A stretch of 64,000 nt of DNA from Cryptosporidium bovis (taxonomy: Eukaryota > Apicomplexa > Conoidasida > Eucoccidiorida > Cryptosporidiidae), in the NCBI GenBank assembly GCA_009768925.2, contig VHIT02000036.1, positions 248,001 to 312,000 of the forward strand, in the 5' to 3' direction. The stretch's first letter is position 1. Each line of letters starts with the position of its first letter. This document shows positions 28,705-40,800 of this stretch, one piece after another. The notes beneath the pieces are model-generated. The model worked only from the letters and a program-made list of their open reading frames with translations, was not told the origin of the DNA and ran no database searches. Position numbers and translations under genes: made by a program.

Positions 28705-30453
28705 TCATAATAAAATCCATTCGCAAGTATGAAAACTATCATCATAAAAGAAGTCAACTCTTACGTTTTGTTCGTCAGATTTTGACGAAGTGTCTTCTTT
28801 ATTTTGAGTGTCAACATAAGCGTTAAAATTATCTCTCTGGTGCTCGTAGTTGTTTATAGGAGTGTGAATTTCGAAATCTTCACGCAAAAATTCGGACAAA
28901 GTTGTTATTTCGGAGTTCGATCTTTGTCTATTCCGATTGCAAGTATCGTCATTATCACTTTCCGAGATTGATATAGACACGGGAAAATCATTAATTTCGT
29001 GCTTATTATAATTCGCTTCACCAAATGAAGAAGAAATATTTATTTTGTCAATATTTACTCCTTGCGAAACACATGTAGTGAACGAATTAATTGAACTAAT
29101 AATCGAAGTGTGATTATTAAAGCTAGAACTGTTATTTGTATAATTACTATTTTCATTACCTAACTTTGACATAACATTGGTTTTGTTTGGTGATATTAAT
29201 ATAGAATTTAAAATATCATTGTTTTCATTTAAGAATAACAATATTTTTTCAAAGGTTTCATTAACTGTTAACGATTTATTATTTCCATTATTGTTTGGTA
29301 AATAAGATGAGGCATCATCATCATCATCATTAGTATTGTGTTTGTCTTTACAATTTATTGTATTCTTGTTGAAACAAAAAGACGACTTATCGACATTAAG
29401 TTGATCTATGGATCCAGTAATAAAATTGGCTATAAATTGGTTAAATGAAGATATTATGTTAAAAATTAATTTTCTTCTTGGATTGTCAAAGTTAAATAAA
29501 AATGTATAGTCTTGCAAAAACTGTGTATTCATGTCTGAAATTCTATCTGACCAACACAAGTTGTTATTTTGGCTTAGAACTAGAAATCTTAAATTGCATC
29601 TATTAAATATTACACACCTTTCAAAACAAAAATATTTAGAAAGATTGATAAATTCAAGTCCTTCATTCATAAGACTAGAATTAGTTTCATTAAAATTACT
29701 TATGATTATCCCCTCCTCACTGTCTGTATTTTTGTTTTTAAATCTAACAAAGTGTATGTTATACGATGAACCCTTGAATTCCTGACGGTAATTTAAACCA
29801 TCAGTATAACTCGCACCTCCTTTGCATAGCAATATTAATAAATCGTAAATTAACTTTTTCATTGATGTAGAATTATGTATTAAATTTAGTGAATTCAGTA
29901 TATTAGAATAAAACAATTTAACAGTTTCATCAATATCTAATTCTTTTACAAAATCAACCAAACTTATATTGAGCTCAAATTTAGACTCGCCCAAGCATTC
30001 TTGTTTATTCCCTGCACCTTCATTCACGTGTTCATACTTATTTCTATTTCCCTCTTGATCCTTTTCTATATTTGTGTGTTTATGTCTTTCTTCTTTGCTA
30101 AATAATACTATTGGCGAGATCAAAACGGTCTCATAAGTGTTTTCTGTGATGTTCAAAAAGCTGTAAAGAGACTCAAACCAGGATAGTCTGCAGGAATTCA
30201 CTAGTTTATTTATGTGTTCATTCTCTTTAAATGAATAATACTCGCCATCTTTAGATGTAATGCAAATCAAAACTTTGAGTAGGTTAATTATATTGTTTGT
30301 TTGAGACTTCAAATTGTTGTTATATTTCATCAACAGCCTGTTTGATGATGAATAAGCATCGTTTTGAAGAGTCAAATGTTCCAATAAACTCTGTATTTCA
30401 TTATTACTATTGTTGCTCTCATCACCACCCAAACCTTTACCTTTTGTTATCAT
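28705..30453 (-). CDS. Unrecognised Asn/Ser-rich protein
   Basis: I do not recognise this 582-residue protein. The open frame begins at TTG (30471), and the first ATG is at 30453. The N-terminal half looks folded, with alternating helices and hydrophobic strands: NIINLLKVLICITSKDGEYY near 60-80, LVDFVKELDIDETVKLFYS near 160, then MKKLIYDLLILLCKGG and FCFERCVIFNRCNLRFLVLS. The C-terminal 250 residues are Asn/Ser/Asp-rich, including a run of five Asp, and probably disordered. There is no signal peptide or membrane segment. It is transcribed divergently from the RRM-AlkB gene across a 310-bp spacer with a TTGGCGCCAA palindrome. No function is proposed. Confidence 0.75.
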   Translation of the reverse strand: MITKGKGLGGDESNNSNNEIQSLLEHLTLQNDAYSSSNRLLMKYNNNLKSQTNNIINLLKVLICITSKDGEYYSFKENEHINKLVNSCRLSWFESLYSFLNITENTYETVLISPIVLFSKEERHKHTNIEKDQEGNRNKYEHVNEGAGNKQECLGESKFELNISLVDFVKELDIDETVKLFYSNILNSLNLIHNSTSMKKLIYDLLILLCKGGASYTDGLNYRQEFKGSSYNIHFVRFKNKNTDSEEGIIISNFNETNSSLMNEGLEFINLSKYFCFERCVIFNRCNLRFLVLSQNNNLCWSDRISDMNTQFLQDYTFLFNFDNPRRKLIFNIISSFNQFIANFITGSIDQLNVDKSSFCFNKNTINCKDKHNTNDDDDDASSYLPNNNGNNKSLTVNETFEKILLFLNENNDILNSILISPNKTNVMSKLGNENSNYTNNSSSFNNHTSIISSINSFTTCVSQGVNIDKINISSSFGEANYNKHEINDFPVSISISESDNDDTCNRNRQRSNSEITTLSEFLREDFEIHTPINNYEHQRDNFNAYVDTQNKEDTSSKSDEQNVRVDFFYDDSFHTCEWILL

Positions 30454-30763
30454 ATTTAAATATAAAAGCAAGACTGATTATTGCCATTCCCACAGTGTTT
30501 GTATCTAAATCATAAACTTGTCCATAAATAATACTTTATTATTGTTGCTCTCTACTTTCTTTTTAATCACAAACATTAGAGTATTAATATAACTGAACTT
30601 GGCGCCAAAACAAAGGAACGAATATTTGACGAGAAAAAATAAAAACAGGATCACAGTGAGTTAATTAGAGGAATAAATAATGTAAACTACAACACTATAC
30701 TTGTATCAGTAGAGGTCTCATAATATAGAGATAGTTATATTGAAATCGACAGAGAATATAGTA
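30454..30763. promoter_or_regulatory. Bidirectional promoter with E2F-like palindrome
   Basis: A 310-bp spacer between two divergent start codons (30453 minus, 30764 plus). A perfect TTGGCGCCAA lies at 30599-30608, about 146 bases from one ATG and 156 from the other, almost at the midpoint. Central placement suggests one site serving both genes; this is inference. Confidence 0.6.
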
Positions 30764-31813
30764 ATGGACGAGAAATATAGGTATAAAAAATCAAAAATAC
30801 CGACTGAGTGTTTATATGTAACAAATTTGGGAAAAAAATGCGTTGAAGATGAGAGTGTGATAAAAAAAATTCTTGAGGATAAAGGGAAAAAACTGGGTGT
30901 GAGGATAAAGGACTTTGCACTGGGAAAAAACTCTCATTCGTTTCTTTTGTTTCATAGTATCGAAGAGTGCGAGAAATTTTACAATAACTATATAAAAAAT
31001 ACTAATGGCTCGGATAAAAGCGAGTTTAAGTTAGGAGGAAGAAGTGTATACATTGAATATTCATCAAGAATTGAAAAAAACAGGTCGAAAATAAGTAACA
31101 TTAGAACAATTTCTGATAATATCGAGAATGAAAGGTTTCTAGCCTCGAGAGGTTTTATGCTGTTTAAAAATTTTGTGTCTGATGAGGAAGGAAGGAAACT
31201 AGTTGATTGGTTTGACAACGAGGGAGAATGGGAATGTAAACTTAGAAGAAGAGTGCAACATTTTGGATACTCCTTTGACTACTCTAGAAAAGTAATAAGC
31301 TCAAACTGGAATAAAGATATTCCAGATATAATAAACAAATTAATACTTAGAATGTTAGATTATGGATTAACGAAAGAACCACCTGATCAGATAACAGTTA
31401 ATGAATACCAAATAGGGCAAGGTATTGGGCCGCATATAGATTCACATCATACAATAGGTGAAAGTATAATAGTCGTTTCACTAGGTAGTTCAATACTTTT
31501 TGATTTTTATGACTTAAAAAGAGTGAAAAATGGATTTCAAAGAATTGAAAAAAGGAGTGTTTTTGTTCCAGAAAATAGTCTTTATATTATGAAAGAAGAA
31601 ATAAGATACAAATGGGGACATGGAATTAAGTCTAGAAAGACTGAGTTAGTAGAGGGAAACAGATGTAAAAGAAATAGGAGAATATCAATAACTTTTAGAA
31701 AATTTATGAAGAGTCATCTATGTAATGATCCGTGTCTAAAATGCAATTGCAGTTACGACGAATACTGTGATAGCCGTTTTGAGTTCTTGAGAGCTCTTCC
31801 AGATAGAGTTTAG
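30764..31813 (+). CDS. RRM-AlkB dioxygenase, ALKBH8 type without methyltransferase domain
   Basis: The first ATG is at 30764 (the frame opens earlier at a TTG), giving 349 residues. Residues about 10-105 form an RRM-like fold (TECLYVTNLGKKC, SFLLFHSIEECEKFY). The 2-oxoglutarate/Fe(II) AlkB domain follows from about 128 (RGFMLFKNFVSDEEG). The iron ligands are visible: His224 and Asp226 in PHIDSH and His286 in WGHGI. The 2-oxoglutarate-binding Arg pair is in RRISITFRKF at about 304-313. The tail has a small Cys cluster (CLKCNCSYDEYC). The RRM-AlkB order is that of ALKBH8, which hydroxylates the wobble uridine side chain of certain tRNAs. Animal ALKBH8 also carries a methyltransferase domain, which is absent here. 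An RNA demethylase role is the alternative. Its stop lies 33 bases from the stop of the convergent giant gene. Confidence 0.85.
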   Translation: MDEKYRYKKSKIPTECLYVTNLGKKCVEDESVIKKILEDKGKKLGVRIKDFALGKNSHSFLLFHSIEECEKFYNNYIKNTNGSDKSEFKLGGRSVYIEYSSRIEKNRSKISNIRTISDNIENERFLASRGFMLFKNFVSDEEGRKLVDWFDNEGEWECKLRRRVQHFGYSFDYSRKVISSNWNKDIPDIINKLILRMLDYGLTKEPPDQITVNEYQIGQGIGPHIDSHHTIGESIIVVSLGSSILFDFYDLKRVKNGFQRIEKRSVFVPENSLYIMKEEIRYKWGHGIKSRKTELVEGNRCKRNRRISITFRKFMKSHLCNDPCLKCNCSYDEYCDSRFEFLRALPDRV

Positions 31814-31846
31814 TTTCACAATATTCATGTTTTTATTAATAATTAT

Positions 31847-34800
31847 TTAAATTCCAAAAAATCCTATGGAATTTTGATTTCTTTTGTTAAATGAAATGTT
31901 AGGTATTACATGATAATTGTGAATAATTACGGTATTTGCTTCTTTATTATTGTGGTTGTTATAATTAAATACAATGTCAGTAAATTGAAGGTCAAACCAA
32001 AATAGTCTTGAAAAAAGAATGTTTTTTTCGGACAAATTATCGTAGTTTAGATAATTTAAAGTTGTTTTCTCGTCTAAATCATTTAACGGAGTCATATTGA
32101 TGTATTTATTTGCTTCTATAAATTCTTCTTTTTGTACAAAAGAGCCGGTTATAGCATTTTTTTTTGAACCAGGGCTCTGGTGATTCACAACTACTCCAAG
32201 TAACTGAAAAACGCTTGTTATACAAAAAGTTACTGGATTTATATTCGTTTTCCCGAAACCAGAAGCGTTTTTTCCACTAAAATTATCGCCTATTACAAAA
32301 GAAGAAGCTTCTTTTTTGAATATTGGTTTGTGACTTAAATGACCAATACAAGGCAAAGTTTTATAGTTTATAATTTTGCACCAACTTGCAGGAACGCATC
32401 TGACAGAACCCAAACTTGGTAAGTCATTTCCTTTTGTAATAACAACACCTATTGAAACAAATTGTTTTGTTGGAGGAATTGGTTTCCATATAGTAAATGA
32501 TTCTGTTTCAGCATTTAGACCTTGTATGTAAAGTGAACCCTTAAATATTGGTTTATATTTTTTTGGGTTTGGAAAAACAATGTTGATGAATTTTTTTAGT
32601 TCCGTACTCTCAGAAATGCTTGAAGAACTGTTATCAGTAAGTTCTAAAACTTGAGCTTGAAATAAGTTTGTTACTTCTTGTACATTATTTACAGACGATC
32701 CAGATGAAGAGGAAAATGATAAATATCCACTATTCCTGTTTCCATAAATCAAAGATTCGCCTCCATAGTATCCAAATGATATTCTTTCCTTGTTTCTTTT
32801 CATTACCCCTCTATATTTTCCCTCAAGCTGTTCTGGAATCCAAACAGTGATTATACTTGGTATTTCAAGTGCTTTTTGAAAACTACTGTGATTAACCAAT
32901 TTACACTTTACTTTAGATATAAAGCTTCTATCGAAATACTTTATTCCATTATTATCATTCAAGCTATAACCAAAGCCGTAACTTTCATAACAAACTGCTT
33001 GTGTAGTGCTGCTGCTACTAAGTTTTAATTTTGCCTGTGCCAGTTCAGATTCGTTCACGACTGGTATAAATTCTCTCAAGTCCTTTATTTTACTAGTTAC
33101 ATTGTTAACTTGATCCCTTTTTTTTGTCAACATCGATTCACTCCCACTACCTGTATTTAAAATTTCTTCTGTAAGTACTACTTTGCTAAATCCCTTTTCA
33201 TCCTTTTCACTACCTAAATTTAGACTACATTCATTCATGTCCAAAGATCCAAACACCCTGATAAAGTTTTCTTGACTTATCGAAATGTTACAGAGTGGCT
33301 CCGAGAGGCCAACACCTAAACCAATACCCGTACCGTTTATAAACATTCCTCCAGATGAAAACTCCCTTTCATTGTTAAATATGAAACGAATAATCCTGGA
33401 GTAATCAAGCGGATTTGGAGCTATTTGCAGAGACTCCAGATAAGCATATAAACAAACCGAAGAAATATATCCCGTATGATTTTTATCCAAGTACTTGAAA
33501 AAGTCGTATATAGTCATATTGTACTTTTCCAAACGTGTCATAAGTCTGCTTGCCAGTCCTCTGCATTGTAACACTGCTGATTCGTTTGGAGTTGTAAACA
33601 TAATCATCAAATTTCCATTTTCATTATTGTTTTTAACAATGCCCTCTTTATCAAAAGGCGTCTTTGTTCTTCTTCTACATCTTTTTAATCCATAATAATA
33701 CTCCTTTCTCAATTTACAGCTTGAGCCTTGTAGAACTCTAACCGCAGTACTAACCTCTTGTTTAGTGAAGCTGTTTTCCGAATTCACAAATTTGTATATT
33801 GATTGAGCCTGCAACTCCAGTATGTTCATTCCACTTGAAACTAATGTTTTTTTATTATCTAAACTACTGCAATTATCGGAATTTATTTTTATATTATTGT
33901 TATAAATACTGTTATCCATAACGTTATATTGTTTATTTTTAATCATTCTTTTCAATCCGCTTCCATTTATCTCATCTAACAAAACCAAAGAACTACATAA
34001 ATGAAATACCTTAATACTAAAATCATTATTAAAGCTCAAGTTCATTTGACCCCTAACCATCTCACCAAAATATGTATTAGATGACACCATATGCATGATC
34101 CATCTAATTGACTGCGCCTCCTCAAGCGTAACTGCCAAGTAGTTCTTATTCGATTTTGTATCCAAAGCTCTGTTCAAAGCCTCATAAAGTTCTTCAAAAG
34201 TTATAGCATTAGTCAAATTTGTTCTTATTCTGTCTCCTTTTCCTACTTCGTTTCTCACCAAAATATTAACATTAACCTTTTCATCATTCATATATTCGAT
34301 ATTATTCAAATTTCCAATGTCATCCATATTCCTTTCCTTGTGTTCTTCCATGACCTCTTCTTTCCCTCCAAACTTCATATCAAAAGAAACATTACCACTT
34401 GAATTTTCCCATGGGTGGTCATCTATAAACTCTAGTATATCATTATTTAATTTTGGTTCTTTTTTTTCACTACCATCGCCGTCCATTATAAGCAAATTAT
34501 TTACTGTTGTTACTTTTTCCTTATCTTCGCACATAGAATGTTCTGTATTATCCTTCAACTCGCTAACATCTTTATTTAAATTCAAGTTAGAACTAAATTT
34601 TACGTCTTTTTCTACATTATTAACAGTGGAGAGCCTTTTAATAACCTCCCTTTCTAATTCAAGTGAATTCTCTACCCAATTTAAAGTCTTAAGTAGATCA
34701 GAAAGGTCATCCAAAGAAATATATCCTGTAGAACCTCCATCAAAAACAGAAAACGCCTCCTTTAATTGCAATAAATAATCCCCAGGAAGTCTGTTTTTAG

Positions 34801-37800
34801 ACGAGTTATTTTCTTCATTCTTCCCATCTTCATTGCAACTGTGAGATTCCCACTCTATAATCACGTTGATGTTGTTTAATCTTTGCTTAAAATCAAAACT
34901 GCCAATACTAGCGCTGCTGCTATTTCCAGAGCCTCCTATAGACTTAATCATTGATGGATTGTACAGATTTGTTGTAAACATAAAGTTATTTGGGAAGTCC
35001 AAATACATACTAGAGTTCCCAGGTAATGAATAATTGCTCAACGGCAAAAACACTTTTTCTATTGAATCAAATGATTTAGTGTTTCTCCTGTTAATAGTTC
35101 CACTGCCATTATTATTTCCACCCAATTTTGAGGTTGAAAAGAATGCAAACGGTCCAAAGTCATCGACCCTCCTTTTATTACACGAATTTGAATCAGTATC
35201 TTTCAGCTCTAACCCATTTCCGTTTTTCTCCAAATCTAAACCTGCACCTAACTCACCTGTTTCATGATAAACTCCTGAATTAATTAGATACTCAAATGGC
35301 CAAAGACCTCTACTTATGTTCAAACTTGGTTTCACCCATTTGTTATTTTGAGTTCCTTGTTCATTTTCTTGTTGTTTTTCTTGCTGTTTCTCCTCTTGTT
35401 TTTCCTGCTCCTGTTCTCTTTCTTGATATATCTCCATTTCCATCTCCATTTCAAGTTCTTTCTCCATTTCCCTATCAAAATTCAACTCTCTTGTATGAGG
35501 AGCCCTATATAAACTCATTTCTTCTACTTGATTTAATATATCATTCACAGTATTTAACTCATTGAATCCTGAATATAAATTGTCATTACTACCTCTATAC
35601 TCTTCGGAAAATTTAATTTTACTAGAATCTGATATCTCCATTATTTCCCGATTTTCAGAAATCTTACTTTTAAGATGATCTTTTAAAGACATTCCAAAAG
35701 GAGCAGTACTTGGTAAGTCGTATGTTAGTTTTTCTAAGAATACTTCCACAATTTTGTCTTTGTTGCCACTATAATTATCATCATCACCAGCATTAATATT
35801 GTTGCAATCCTCCCACTGAGTATATTCGTTAAGCATTTTACTGAATGACTTTTTTCTCCATATATTATTTAAAGATTGCATGCACAAAAGTTTGTTTTGT
35901 TCAAATTCTCTTGTTATGCTTTGAATTAATAACCAACCACACAAACATCTTAAAAACAATAGTGTATCTGGTATCTCAAAATTACTTTTTAAGTACAAAA
36001 GATCCGATTCGAATTTTTCAATTTTATGTTCACTTCTTACATCCGCACCACGTGAATCTCCTACATTCTTTGTAAATAATATTTCATCCCTAATCATATT
36101 GCAAGCTAATGCATTTTTTTCTATCAAATCAGCAACCTGGGCCTGCAATACCAATTTTATCGTTTGTCCCTGTCCCAATTGCCTCATACGATAAGCTCCT
36201 TGTGCAAAGTCCCTAAACACCATGTCTTTGCTTATAGTAAGTACTGCCTTTGCTAGTGGTGTATGTTTTATATCCTGACCTATTGAATGAACGTGATCAT
36301 AAAAAGCAAATCTTCTTTCTAATGAAATCCCACATTGAGATATTTCTACTATTCTATACCCGTCTCTAAGCATTATCATTTGTTTGCCCCTCTCATCAAT
36401 AAATACTATTGCATCTATATCTTTTAACCCATTTCTAAGCAAAAATTCTGCTACTTGCTCATTTGTATAACCTGTAATAAATGCACCAGTGTCTATTAAT
36501 GCATGTATATCCTCCTCTATATCTCTATTTCTGCAAATACTCAACAAAAACTCCTCTACAGTCCAATCTATATCTAATAATTCTATAGAAGACACTATAG
36601 AACCGTTAGTTAGATAGTTAATCATCTCTCCGTCACTTCCTTTTTCATATTCACACTTTCCTAACTCAACTGGAAGAAGATCACTCGGGGTTCCTGAGAA
36701 TCCTATTCTCACTGAAAATAACATATCACCTCCTATTTCCTGCCCAGATGCCGATATCTGTTTATTGCTGTACTCCATAAGTGCAGGAAACACCAAATTA
36801 TCCAAATAACCTCTTATTGCAAGGGGTTGATACTTTAACAACGTATATACCCTCGTTAATTGTTCATCATCATTTATATTTAGGACGTCTAATGGCCATA
36901 ATAAATTTGTTTGTTCTATCAAACTTTTTTCTTTGTTAATATCCCTAAAGTTAATGTTCTCTCTCTTGTTTTTATCAGGTAAAATAGCACTGCCAACTGT
37001 TCTCATATCAATATTATCATAGTCTAATAAATTAACGGCAACTCCCCTATCTTCTTCACATCCTATTTTAGAACTGTTATAAAGAGAAGTTATGATGTTT
37101 TTAAGTTCGTTCCTTTTTGTTCCTCTTACTCTTCCACCAGATAATTTAACCCATTTATTAAATTCTATTACGCTTGGACGATTTTTAAGTTGGCCAAATC
37201 CACTATCACAGGATCTCTTTAAACTGTCTAACAAATAGTAAACATCATTTTTCCTAAGTCCACTGTATCTATAAGACAAAATTGACAAACCTATAACTAT
37301 ATCCGGGTGACTAAATTCAGATGCCACAGAAGGGGTATCTTTTCCTATAAATGGTATCGAAAGAAGATGGCGACTTAGTGGAGGATTGTTTTCCGCATAG
37401 AATGTGTTATTATTATCCATACTAACTGGCCTGTAGCCAAACCAATTTTCTCTTTCAACTCCAGAGTTTCCTTCATCCAGTAAACCATATGAAACTCTGT
37501 GAACCAACTGAAATATGTGTGGAAGATAGTCATTCACCCAATACATTGTTATATTCAGCATTTTAATGCTGTAATCATCCAAATTATCAAAAGCAAAAAT
37601 TAATCTGTCTCTTACTGAGCCACTACAGTTGCTATCATTTTCGCCTTCTGTGAAATTTGTTTCTGAAATGTTTCTCAAATTTCCCCTTAAATTTATGTAA
37701 ATTTCGCAATATTCATCAGATAAACCAGAAAAATTGTATAATCTTAAAATGAAAAGTATCCACCTAACTAACAAGGGTTTTATCTCTCTCTCATAATAGC

Positions 37801-40800
37801 CTACATCAAGTATCACCAAATGAGGGTTGTTTTGTAATCTCCTGTTTAAAACCCCTGTCTCTATTTTCCTTTGTATCCTCAAAATCAAATTTATCATTGA
37901 GCCACTCTTCTTAACTTGGTCATTTGAAAGTAGATATAACTCATTTTTTTTTGTTAACAATGCTTCTATAAGGTACCAAGGTACCAACCAACGCACTCCA
38001 TGTCTATTTTCACCACTACTTATGCTAAATCCATTTACATTATTAACATCAGTAATTGCTTCAGGAACGTCATAAGAATCATTATTAAATAACGAAAAGC
38101 TCGTTAAGTCTAAGGGATATTTATCACCAATTGGCCAGTGAAGCTCGGATTTAAGTGGATGCAAAATCATGTCTATCTCGTCAACTATAATTACAGATTC
38201 ATTTTTAAATATGTGCAATATTCTTAAACACAAATCGAGCTCCTTTTTATACTGCAAATATACCTCCTCCTTTTCCTCATTATTCAGTAAACTATTTAGT
38301 TTTTTGCCTATTTCCTTCATTCTTCCCTTCCTGTTTCTTGTTTGTGAAATACCGTTGTTTACGTTTGTTCCTGACCACGAAAATAAGCTCTTAAGAGAGT
38401 TATTTTTGTCAAACAATCCCGACAACTTTGACTTATTTATTCCTGTTGTATTTTTAATATATCTCAGAGCCATTTTAAGTCCAGAAAAAGCCGTAATATC
38501 GTTATTCCAGTACCTAAGAATCCTAAAAAGGAAGATGGTTTTTAAAAATAAAGACTTTATTGATGTTGGTTGGCACAGTATAATTGCCTTTTGTTCTTTA
38601 GCATGGACGAATTTTTTATACAATTCTGGCGTACAAACAGAATTTCTGTTAAAATGAAATTTTAATATTCTCTTTTTAACAATACATGAAAACCTTGATC
38701 TCAAAACATTTCTAGTAAACTCTAATAGTGCATGAGGCACTATTTGTATTACTAATCTGTTCGAGTCTCCCAACAGTAAAGATAATAATGGCGATATTAC
38801 TGTTGTTTTTCCTGCTCCCATAATCATTTGGTGACAAATGCTTTTTCCATTAACAGCAGAATCGTAAAGTTTGTGTATTAAATTCACTTGATCTTTTCTT
38901 AATAGTATGCTATAAGCAAACTCAAAAACTAAAAACCTTGGATCATAAACCGCTATCACATTTTTATCATCCAGTAACTCAAAGTTGTTGATGCCACCAT
39001 TGCCATTTATCTCAATACCTGTTTCCCTATTTACTAATTTCATGTAATGCCTCTCAAATGAAAGAACTCTCGCTACATTTCTTAGTTTCATTTCTAATGA
39101 CACTAAGCTTCTCTCAACCCATTTCGATCTCAAATTATTTTTTCCAACATCTTTCCTTCCGAAAAACATTAATCTATAATCATCTTGAATTTTTGAGATG
39201 TACGATATTATATCCCTAAACTGAATTAATGCCATGCTAACCTGAGATCTTCTGTTTACAGTCATGATAGAAGCCGCTGTTAGGGAATGTATTATCTCTA
39301 TGTCCCTGTCATTTATAAACAAACTTAGTTTTTTAATGTCGTTATTTGAACTTGAATTCATTAATTGTGAAACTAAATAGTCAAAGTGTAGTATAGGTTC
39401 TTTTCCGAACAATTTACCAAAACTGTTCGACCAAAAAAGCAACTTGTCCTTATTATCCCTAAATAACTTATCATTATACTTGAAACTTTTATATTGATTA
39501 TTTGCTATCTCATTTATTTTTCCAATTGCAATGTCTATAAACCTTCCATCCTTGTAAAATAATTGTAGCAGCATTGTTCTTAAATCTAACACTCCCTGCC
39601 TAATTTCCTCCCAAGTCAAATAACCAGATGCCTTTTTCTCGTCAACATTGTAATTCGTGTACTTCTCAAATGCAATCAACAATTTTTCATAATCAAGTCC
39701 AAGAATGCTGAATTCCTTCTTTTTCTTTACCTTGTCTACATACTCTTTTATATCGTTTCTGTATCTCTCCAAAGAAGACCTTCCTATTGTGGTCTTGCTT
39801 ATTGGATGTGAAAACAATTTTCCGGGTAAATCGTATATGCGATCCTCCAAATCTACTCCGACTCTTGATTTCCCTCCTCTCACACTTATATTGTTTATGT
39901 TATCCACTTGAGTCAAATACTTGTCTATATTCTCAACAATAAAAATTGGCGAACTTGAGTAACAATATAAATCACGTTTGCTTATGTTACAATCTGGAAG
40001 AGAAATGCAACTTATATGTCTTTCATTGCAATTATAGTCTCCTCTATTTAACGAAACACACCATCTTGATATTCTACACAAAGGAGATATTGTAAAGGCT
40101 TTATTTACTCCATTATTGCCATCATTTTGCCTCAAAAAGCTAAACATTGAGAAAAAAGAAGATATTGAATTAGAACTGTCTTCTAAAGAACTTAATTTAT
40201 TGTTCCTATATGAATCTTTTCTCGTATTGATTAATACATTCCCTCTGTAGTATTCCTCTGTAAGTATATCTGTTATCACTCTAATCGTACTCTGAAAACT
40301 GTCTTGGAACTTTAATACAGTTCCCATGTTTAATTTGCTTTGTTTCTTTAATTCGTCAAATCCCGGCATTCTTGTACTCAAAGAGATGTTTGGATTTAAT
40401 ATCAAAAGTCTTAATATTGAGACCAATATATTAGGTGACTTCCAGTCCCAAACGGGGAGAGATCTTGTAAATAAGACCCCCCATATATGACTGCTTTCTC
40501 CAGGTATTATTTGAAGTGGAAATTGTCCCGTTAAAAGCTCGTATATGAAAATCCAGTCGGAAAGATAAACTGGTGTGATCCCACTTCCTGCACCAACACC
40601 TCCGAACTCTCCAAATAAACCTCCACTTAAGTCCGCTCTCGCCTTCTGATCTCCGATGCTTGATATAAATCCAGAATCAGTGAAACCACCTCCAGATCCC
40701 TTTTTGTCAGAAACTCCGACGAGTCCACCACTAACTGACAAATTAGAAACAGTACTTGAAATGGCATTTGATATGTACTTTGTTATACTCGAACGATTTA

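Noticed and set aside
34317-34778. 153-codon plus-strand frame antisense to the giant gene
   Set aside because: It is the reverse of an acidic EF-hand-like region; its Ser/Phe-rich composition is the antisense shadow of Glu/Asn/Lys codons.
38169-38657. Long plus-strand frames antisense to the giant gene (for example 162 codons)
   Set aside because: They are mirror frames of conserved coding sequence in the giant gene, with hydrophobic and serine-rich composition typical of antisense readings.
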